A stretch of DNA of 7,722 nt from an uncultured Alphaproteobacteria bacterium. Its GTDB lineage: Bacteria; Pseudomonadota; Alphaproteobacteria; CAAHEQ01; UBA3637. The position numbers and the translations under genes were made by a program. The notes below the pieces were generated by a model. It saw only the letters and a list, made by a program, of their open reading frames with translations, ran no database searches and was not told where the DNA came from. The stretch covers positions 1 to 7,722 of the forward strand of contig CANREI010000058.1 in assembly GCA_947629595.1 (NCBI GenBank), in the 5' to 3' direction. Shown in pieces: positions 1 through 4,466 of this stretch (positions are counted from its first letter, which is position 1; every line of letters starts with the position of its first letter).

Positions 1-579
1 ACGGCAAAAAGCGCAACGGATTTATCGGCCTTGGATATTGCTTTACAAAATTTTGAAGAATGTTCGTTAAAAAAAACGGCACAACACACTTTTTGCGGTG
101 TCGGAATCACAAACAAGCCGACTGTTTTTTGTATGATTGATGCGCCTAAAAGCGCTGATGAAAAAACCGGTCAATTGGGCAGCGGTGATTTAGGTATATT
201 ATTATTTAAAATGTTAAAAGCCGTTCAATTAGATATTCAAACGAACACTTATCTGTGTCCGCTCATTCCGTGGCGGCTCCCGGGGGACAGAATGCCGACC
301 GAAACGGAAATTGAAATTTGTTTACCGTTTTTAAAGCGACGTATTGAGCTGATAAACCCAAGTTTTCTGCTGATTTTCGGTCAAGTTGCCACGCGCGGGC
401 TTTTCGGCTTTGAAAGCATTGCAAAAGCGCGGCAACAAACGCTTGTTTATCGGGAAAACGGGCAAGAAATTAAAAGTATTGTCACTTTTGATCCAGCCAT
501 GGTATCAAAAGCGCAAACTTATCGCAAAAGCGCTTGGGAAGATTTACAAAAACTGGCGTCTTATATTCAAAATAACTAG
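1..579 (+). CDS. Uracil-DNA glycosylase, family 4-like (5' end outside the window)
   Basis: The frame is open from base 1 (reading T-A-K-S-A-T-D-L-S-A before the TTG at 31) to TAG at 577-579, so the gene is truncated by the window edge and 31 is not its true start. The protein follows the order of alphaproteobacterial SPO1-polymerase-related/family 4 uracil-DNA glycosylases: an 'F-E-E-C-S-L-K-K-T-A' opening, 'LCPLIPWRLPGDRMPTETEI' in place of the usual N-I-L-P-W-R-P-P-G-N-R stretch, 'CLPFLKRRIELINPSFLLIF', and a C-terminal 'W-x-D-L' helix. The family removes uracil from DNA in base-excision repair. Oddities: the motif normally read as GEAPG is 'IDAPK' here, and the HP(S/A) motif is 'FDPA', so a catalytic/uracil-binding His seems lost. 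Activity is doubtful. It is probably co-transcribed with serS, 14 bp downstream. Family assignment is fairly sure; function is not. Confidence 0.8.
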   Translation, partial: TAKSATDLSALDIALQNFEECSLKKTAQHTFCGVGITNKPTVFCMIDAPKSADEKTGQLGSGDLGILLFKMLKAVQLDIQTNTYLCPLIPWRLPGDRMPTETEIEICLPFLKRRIELINPSFLLIFGQVATRGLFGFESIAKARQQTLVYRENGQEIKSIVTFDPAMVSKAQTYRKSAWEDLQKLASYIQNN

Positions 580-593
580 AAAAGGAAGAAAAA

Positions 594-1868
594 ATGTTAG
601 ATATTAAATTTATTCGGGAAAATCCGCAAATCGTCAAGCAGGCACTCATTGACAAATGTCTTGATTTAGATATTGATTTACTGCTTTCTACCGATAAAAA
701 AATCATTCAATTAAAGCAGGCCATGGAAGCCGAGCTTCAAAAGCGAAACGCACTCAGTCGGGAAATGCCGACGGCAACCGATGCGCGTAAAGCGGAAATT
801 AAAGAGCTTTCCAAGCAATCGGGGCAACAGGCAGCCAAAATTGCGGAAGAATTAAAACCGCTGGAAGAATTGTTTCATACGCTCATGGAAAAAACGCCCA
901 CCATTCCGGCGCCCGATGTACCCAAAGGCAAAAGCGATGCCGAAAATGTGGTGATTCGTCAAGTCGGCACGCCGCGTGTGTTTGATTTTCCGATTAAAGA
1001 TCACGTTGATTTAATGGAAATGCACGGCTGGGGCGAATTTAAACGCATTCCGCAAATTTGCGGCACACGATCGGCATCGGTGCGCGGCGAATTATTACAA
1101 GCGGAACTGGCGCTGTGGCAATTCACTTTAAACAAGCTGATGGAAAAAGGCTTTTTAATTATGAGCGTTCCCGCCATGACGTTTGATGCGGCTCTTTATA
1201 ATATGGGGCAATTTCCGTTTGATGTGGAATCGGTGTACAGTTTGCCGAAAGACAATTTATATTTGGCCGGCACGGCGGAAGTGATTTTAAACTCTTTGCA
1301 CGCGGGTGATATTTTAAAAGAATCGGATTTACCCGTTAAATATGCCGGATTTTCTCCCTGTTTTCGGCGGGAAGCGGGTGCGGCCGGCAAAGATACGCGC
1401 GGCATTTTCCGCGTTCATCAATTTACGAAAGTCGAGCAATATGTTATTTGCAAAGCCGATGTGCAGGAATCCGATAAAATGCACGCCTTTTTGTTGAATA
1501 ACGCCGAAGAAATTATGCAGGCGCTGGAAATTCCTTATCAGGTGGTGGCGTGTTGTACGGGCGACATGGGCGCGGGCAAATATCGCATGAATGATATTGA
1601 AGCCTGGTGTCCGGGACAAAACCGATATCGCGAATCGCACAGCTGTTCTTCCTTGTTGGATTGGCAGGCGCATCGCACCAACATTCGTTATCGGGAAGCG
1701 GAGTCGGGTAAGGTGAAATATGCCTACACGCTCAACAATACCGGCTTGGCAACACCGCGTATTTTGGTTTCGTTTATTGAAAATCATCAGCAGGCAGACG
1801 GCTCGGTTCGCATTCCGAAAGCTTTACAACCCTATATGGGCGGCAAAGAATTTATCGGGAAAAAGTAA
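594..1868 (+). CDS. serS: Seryl-tRNA synthetase
   Basis: Class II aminoacyl-tRNA synthetase that charges tRNA-Ser (and tRNA-Sec where present) with serine in the cytoplasm. The 424 residues match the usual length of about 420-430. Residues 1 to about 110 form the charged N-terminal coiled-coil arm that grips the tRNA ('MLDIKFIRENPQIVKQAL' start). The catalytic domain shows the 'GTAEV' serine-binding strand near 225, motif 2 'FRREAGAAGKDTRGIFRVHQ' near 257-276, the 'GDMGAGKYRMNDIEAW' strand, 'RE..SCSS..D.QA.R', and motif 3 'NNTGLATPRILVSFIENHQQ' near 381-400 with the conserved Arg. The start ATG at 594 has an AAGGAAG ribosome binding site at 582-588. Motif 3 reads NNTGLATPR rather than the N-G-S-(A/G)-L-A-x-G-R typical of proteobacteria. 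From memory this is closer to Thermus-like and some candidate-phylum enzymes, so transfer is possible. Function is confident. Confidence 0.97.
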   Translation: MLDIKFIRENPQIVKQALIDKCLDLDIDLLLSTDKKIIQLKQAMEAELQKRNALSREMPTATDARKAEIKELSKQSGQQAAKIAEELKPLEELFHTLMEKTPTIPAPDVPKGKSDAENVVIRQVGTPRVFDFPIKDHVDLMEMHGWGEFKRIPQICGTRSASVRGELLQAELALWQFTLNKLMEKGFLIMSVPAMTFDAALYNMGQFPFDVESVYSLPKDNLYLAGTAEVILNSLHAGDILKESDLPVKYAGFSPCFRREAGAAGKDTRGIFRVHQFTKVEQYVICKADVQESDKMHAFLLNNAEEIMQALEIPYQVVACCTGDMGAGKYRMNDIEAWCPGQNRYRESHSCSSLLDWQAHRTNIRYREAESGKVKYAYTLNNTGLATPRILVSFIENHQQADGSVRIPKALQPYMGGKEFIGKK

Positions 1869-1969
1869 ATTCGGCTCTATCGGGTAAAAACTGCGGTATG
1901 AACAAGCGGTTATTTCTCTCGTGCGGCTGATGAGATTGTTTCTCGGTTAGCGAATGACAACCGGACTGT

Positions 1970-2039
1970 TTTCCCCCCTATCGGCGGGTGTGGAGTGGCT
2001 TAAACTGTGCCGCTCCGCTATGTGCCGATAGGGGGGAAA
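1970..2039. repeat. Structured palindromic repeat, copy A
   Basis: A 16-bp perfect inverted repeat (1970-1985 with 2024-2039, core CCCCCCTATCGGC / GCCGATAGGGGGG) encloses a second stem GGAGTGGC/GCCGCTCC with one G-T wobble. The second copy (B) at 3917-3985 has the same outer arms, the same joining sequences (GGxTG on the left, GCTATG on the right) and the same orientation, but a different inner stem that still pairs. The copy lies between the ends of the convergent serS and pilin 1 genes. No T-run follows either arm, so it is not a standard intrinsic terminator. It could be a REP/MITE-like element or a structured RNA motif. Confidence 0.8.
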
Positions 2040-2048
2040 TGAGGGAGG

Positions 2049-2082
2049 TGCCCCGCTGAATGGAAGCCGTAAAGGCGGGGCA
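2049..2082. repeat. GC-rich hairpin downstream of pilin 1
   Basis: TGCCCCGC at 2049-2056 and GCGGGGCA at 2075-2082 form a perfect 8-bp stem with an 18-nt loop, only 10 bases beyond repeat copy A. No U-tract follows on either strand. It may help stop convergent transcription from serS and pilin 1, or belong to a 3' element of the pilin gene. Confidence 0.5.
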
Positions 2083-2087
2083 TTGCG

Positions 2088-2118
2088 GGTCGACACAAAA
2101 ACAAATAGAAGGTCGACC
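2088..2118 (-). repeat. Hairpin abutting the pilin 1 stop codon
   Basis: GGTCGAC at 2088-2094 pairs with GTCGACC at 2112-2118, giving a 7-bp perfect stem and a 17-nt loop. The loop is T-rich when read in the direction of the pilin gene. The inner end touches the TAA at 2119-2121. It could be a Rho-independent-like end without a U-tract, a 3' stability hairpin, or a cruciform next to the 3' end of a variable domain. Confidence 0.5.
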
Positions 2119-3645
2119 TTATTTGCATAAGACATAGCGCTGACCGCCATCGATGTGGGCATTACCGCGGCTGTTGTTACTCACATACCCCATATCGAGT
2201 TTTATCATATACACGGCACAGGAATCAGAACCCGGATTTATACCCCATGGATCTTCTAACCAATATGCATTGTTTCCTTGAGTCTCATCTCCGGTCTCCG
2301 CTTTTCTCAATGCTTTAATAACATGACTCAATCCGTTTGCATCAGAACATATATCTTCTTTAGCATAGCAATAACCATGGTCTGTTCCGCTAAAATTATT
2401 ACAACAATCCAAATCAGAAATTTTCAGCATATTTTTATGATGTTGCTCACAGAATCGCTTGGCACTCCACCAATTCATGCCCTGACTTGACAGAACATAC
2501 GGACTGTTCGAGTCGTTATTTTGTGCCGTATACTCTGATTTCTTAACGCATTTATGAGGTTTATCTGCACAAGCTTTCTCCTCTGTTATTGTACCCACAT
2601 AATAAGGATTCTGATCAACTTCTTCACTGCTGTTGGTACATTCATAAGTGTTGCACTCACTTGTCAGACAAAATTCGTCCGATTCACAATCATTGTTGGT
2701 TAAACACCCGCAAGATTTGCCGTTCCACGGTTCATCTTCAGGACATGCACATTCATTATTCTTCCATGTCATGCGCGGATCTTTACAACAAGCTCCGCCT
2801 GTTACACAATTTTCCTCTGACGGATTTTTAAGACGGCATTCATCACTGTTTTTGCAACCCACGCATTTGTTTTCTTCATTACAAATCGGTTTCGGATTTT
2901 CACAATTGCCATTATCCTTGCATTCAACGCACTTTTCACCGTTCCAAACACCACTTGCACACGTTTTGCAAACATTATTTTCACAATATTCCTCGCCCTC
3001 ACATCCTTTTTCTTGCGTGCATTCCACGCAAACATGACGAGTCTCATCACAAACCGGCGTGCTTTCTAACGATGCACATTCCGGGTCAGTGTCGCATTTA
3101 ACCGCATTTGAATCCGAATCGGCACCGAATATCACTCTTAATGTATTGTTCCCTTCACCGCAAGCGCCTTTTTCTCCCTCTGTCGCATCAACCGAATTTC
3201 CGTTAATATAAAAGGCTATTTCGTTATCCATATTATCAATTAAATTGGCAAGAGGTTTACAAATACCTTCGGGAATTTTTTACATTTCAATATAATAGGC
3301 ATTTGCAACGGCGCAGGAAGCTACATCATCGGGCGTGGACGTTTCCGTTTCCATATAAAGACAATCAAAATCGGTTTTATATCCGTTAAATTGAATATTC
3401 CCGCTGTCATACGGATCGCCGAGGGTTAATTCCTCCGTGCCTTGGGCAATTTTTATCTGTGCATCGGTGCGCATGATATTCATTTCATGGGCAATTTGAT
3501 TGGCTTGATAGTAGTTCATAGCTAATTTATACCCCACGATTCCGCCGATAGACAGAATAGCAATAATAGCCAACACCCCGAGCATTTCAACCAGTGAACG
3601 CCCGTCTTGTGCTTGATTTTTTGCTTGTTTCAATTGTTTTTTCAT
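2119..3645 (-). pseudogene. Prepilin-like surface protein 1 (Cys-rich and lectin-like), interrupted by one in-frame TAA
   Basis: Starts at ATG 3645 with GGGAGGAA at 3651-3658 as ribosome binding site. Read through its single internal stop it encodes 508 codons. Residues 1-15 are a short basic leader ending 'QAQDG'; the prepilin peptidase site is G15/R16, with Glu at +5 (E20). A hydrophobic helix runs to about residue 40 ('VEMLGVLAIIAILSIGG'). A small pilin-like region follows to about 180. Residues about 183-340 hold many C-x2-C-x(5-7)-C units such as 'CVECKDNGNCENPKPIC'. From about 390 ('MNWWSAKRFCEQHH') to the 'RYVLCK' end is a lectin-like domain. Codon 122 is TAA (3280-3282) where the paralogue has CAA (Gln). 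Everything downstream stays in frame with no other defect, so the lesion is recent, a sequencing error, or read through. As written, the product would be 121 residues: leader, helix and a stump with no adhesive domain. Paralogue: 4467-6224. Confidence 0.85.
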
Positions 3646-3846
3646 GGTTCTTCCTCCCGTTTCCTATAATTCAATTGTATAAATTAAACGTACCTTTAAT
3701 GCAACGCAGATTCGGGGGTGATTTTTGCCCTCAAAATGCCAAAACTCACCCTTTAAAAACAGTCGAAAAATCAATAAATTCCGGCCAAAATAAAAATTTT
3801 TTCAAAATTTTAAAAAAAGTGTTGCAAAAATCGTACGTTTTTTTGA
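3646..3846 (-). repeat. Inverted promoter/leader arm, pilin 1 side
   Basis: Read on the minus strand, these 201 bases match 4268-4466 closely up to the two start codons. Shared blocks include TCAAAAAAACGTACGATT followed by TTTGCAACAC at the far end, TTGATTTTTCGACTGTTTTT in the middle, and a 29-base identical block from GCGTTGCATTAAAG through the promoter. The arms hold no gene on either strand that I can support. They carry the promoter at 3676-3704. The conservation suggests recent duplication, gene conversion, or selection on regulatory sites. Confidence 0.85.
3676..3704 (-). promoter_or_regulatory. Sigma70-type promoter of pilin 1 with a palindrome in its spacer
   Basis: On the minus strand: -35 TTGCAT (3704-3699), 17-bp spacer, -10 TATACA (3681-3676). 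This gives a 5' leader of about 24 nt before ATG 3645. The spacer edge holds the imperfect 16-bp palindrome TTAAAGGTACGTTTAA (3699-3684), identical in the pilin 2 promoter, and a likely operator. Confidence 0.65.
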
Positions 3847-3916
3847 GGACGGATAATTGGGAAAATATGTTTGTTTTCGCTATTATTTGGGGGATAAATT
3901 CATATTATTGGTAATC

Positions 3917-3985
3917 TTTTCCCTCTATCGGCGGATGGGGCAGACGGCATTTTGTTGTCTGTCGCTATGGGCCGATAGGGGAAAA
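3917..3985. repeat. Structured palindromic repeat, copy B
   Basis: Outer arms TTTTCCCTCTATCGGC (3917-3932) and GCCGATAGGGGAAAA (3971-3985) pair with one bulge. The inner stem GGCAGAC/GTCTGTC pairs with one wobble. Orientation matches copy A at 1970-2039. It lies between the pilin 1 promoter arm and the small RNA promoter and has no U-tract on either strand. Confidence 0.8.
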
Positions 3986-4008
3986 ATTTAATGATGCAAA
4001 TTTTCTGC

Positions 4009-4037
4009 TTGACATTGGTTTTGAGTGCCTTTATACT
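4009..4037 (+). promoter_or_regulatory. Strong sigma70-type promoter of the small RNA
   Basis: Consensus -35 TTGACA (4009-4014), exact 17-bp spacer, near-consensus -10 TATACT (4032-4037). The predicted start is near 4044. No open reading frame with a ribosome binding site follows before the terminator at 4232-4258, so it appears to drive a non-coding transcript. Confidence 0.75.
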
Positions 4038-4043
4038 CAAAGA

Positions 4044-4258
4044 CAAGGCAAGTGATGTGTGCCCCGAGGTGTAAGAACCTCTTGAAACGTGTGTCCTTTA
4101 AAGGGACGAAAAATTGATTCTCTTTTGGCTTTTTGTCAAAAGAGAAATAGGTCGAGTGACCGGAAGGTAGTAAAATAAACCTTTTGGTCAATATACTGCA
4201 CTATATCGTTTCAATAGTTCTTAACTTCCGGTCGCCTCTCATCAAGGCGATTTTTTTT
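4044..4258 (+). ncRNA. Small structured RNA of about 215 nt, possibly 6S-like
   Basis: The segment lies between a near-perfect promoter and an intrinsic terminator and has dense, nested pairing. TAAGAAC (4072-4078) pairs with GTTCTTA, and TTGAAACG (4082-4089) with CGTTTCAA (4207-4214), making one long stem with a small internal loop. Inside it are TCTCTTTTG/CAAAAGAGA (9 bp, with a short loop) and a GGTC-GAGT-GACC hairpin. GACCGGAAG (4158-4166) can also pair with CTTCCGGTC (4225-4233), which would make a pseudoknot or an alternative fold. The size, the long broken rod, and the 'GTGCCCCGAGGTGT' then 'CTTGAA' sequence recall alphaproteobacterial 6S RNA (which binds RNA polymerase) from memory, but I cannot confirm this. 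A pilin-locus regulatory RNA is the alternative. I am fairly sure it is an RNA gene and unsure of its identity. Confidence 0.7.
4232..4258 (+). terminator. Intrinsic terminator of the small RNA
   Basis: TCGCCT (4232-4237) pairs with AGGCGA (4245-4250) across the 7-nt loop CTCATCA, followed at once by eight T (4251-4258). It lies upstream of the pilin 2 promoter, so it insulates pilin 2 from the small RNA promoter. Confidence 0.8.
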
Positions 4259-4267
4259 GAATATGCA

Positions 4268-4466
4268 TCAAAAAAACGTACGATTTTTGCAACACTTTTT
4301 TTTAAAATTTTAAAAAAAATTTTAATTTAAGCAAAAACAATTGATTTTTCGACTGTTTTTGAAGGGTGACTTTTGGCATTTTTTGGGCAATTTTTACTCC
4401 GGAATCCGCGTTGCATTAAAGGTACGTTTAATTTATGCTATTCGTATAGTGAAAGGGAGTCGAAAA
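4268..4466 (+). repeat. Inverted promoter/leader arm, pilin 2 side
   Basis: The partner of the arm at 3646-3846 in inverted orientation, ending at ATG 4467. It begins right after the small RNA terminator. It contains an AT-rich block (4290-4330), the shared TTTTTCGACTG block, and the promoter at 4411-4439. An ATG at 4341 is in frame with the pilin but lies inside this conserved regulatory arm, upstream of the promoter, so I do not treat it as the start. Confidence 0.85.
4411..4439 (+). promoter_or_regulatory. Sigma70-type promoter of pilin 2 with a palindrome in its spacer
   Basis: -35 TTGCAT (4411-4416), 17-bp spacer, -10 TATGCT (4434-4439); the leader would be about 20 nt. The palindrome TTAAAGGTACGTTTAA (4416-4431) is identical to that of pilin 1. 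Only the -10 differs (TATGCT against TATACA), which may set different strengths. Confidence 0.65.

Noticed and set aside
1871..1890. A third copy of the TATCGG repeat just after serS
   Set aside because: Only about nine bases (CTCTATCGG) match and no partner arm is nearby.
1970..2039. Intrinsic terminator of serS or pilin 1
   Set aside because: The stem is strong but no T-run follows on either strand, and the same structure occurs between divergent genes at 3917-3985 where a terminator is not required.
2648..3037. Plus-strand open reading frames opposite the pilin 1 Cys-rich region, and similar ones opposite pilin 2
   Set aside because: They arise from the Cys/codon bias of the minus-strand gene, lack ribosome binding sites and show no domain.
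2119..3231. Treating the part after the stop as a separate gene starting at the Met codon at 3231
   Set aside because: There is no ribosome binding site or signal peptide at that Met, and the 16 codons before it match the paralogue, so it is the continuation of one interrupted gene.
3280..3282. An alternative genetic code in which TAA means Gln
   Set aside because: serS, pilin 1, pilin 2, the M23 gene and xseA all end at TAA where the family or paralogue ends, and Gln is written CAA/CAG throughout, so TAA is an ordinary stop here.
4151..4180. SRP (4.5S) RNA, because of a GACC-GGAA-GGT hairpin
   Set aside because: Only the tetraloop region is similar; the following AGCAG-like asymmetric loop and the long single hairpin of SRP RNA are absent, and a strong 9-bp hairpin upstream conflicts with it.
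4341..4466. An N-terminal extension of pilin 2 starting at ATG 4341
   Set aside because: The stretch is the inverted copy of the non-coding arm upstream of pilin 1 and contains the promoter; ATG 4467 has a ribosome binding site and a leader resembling that of pilin 1.
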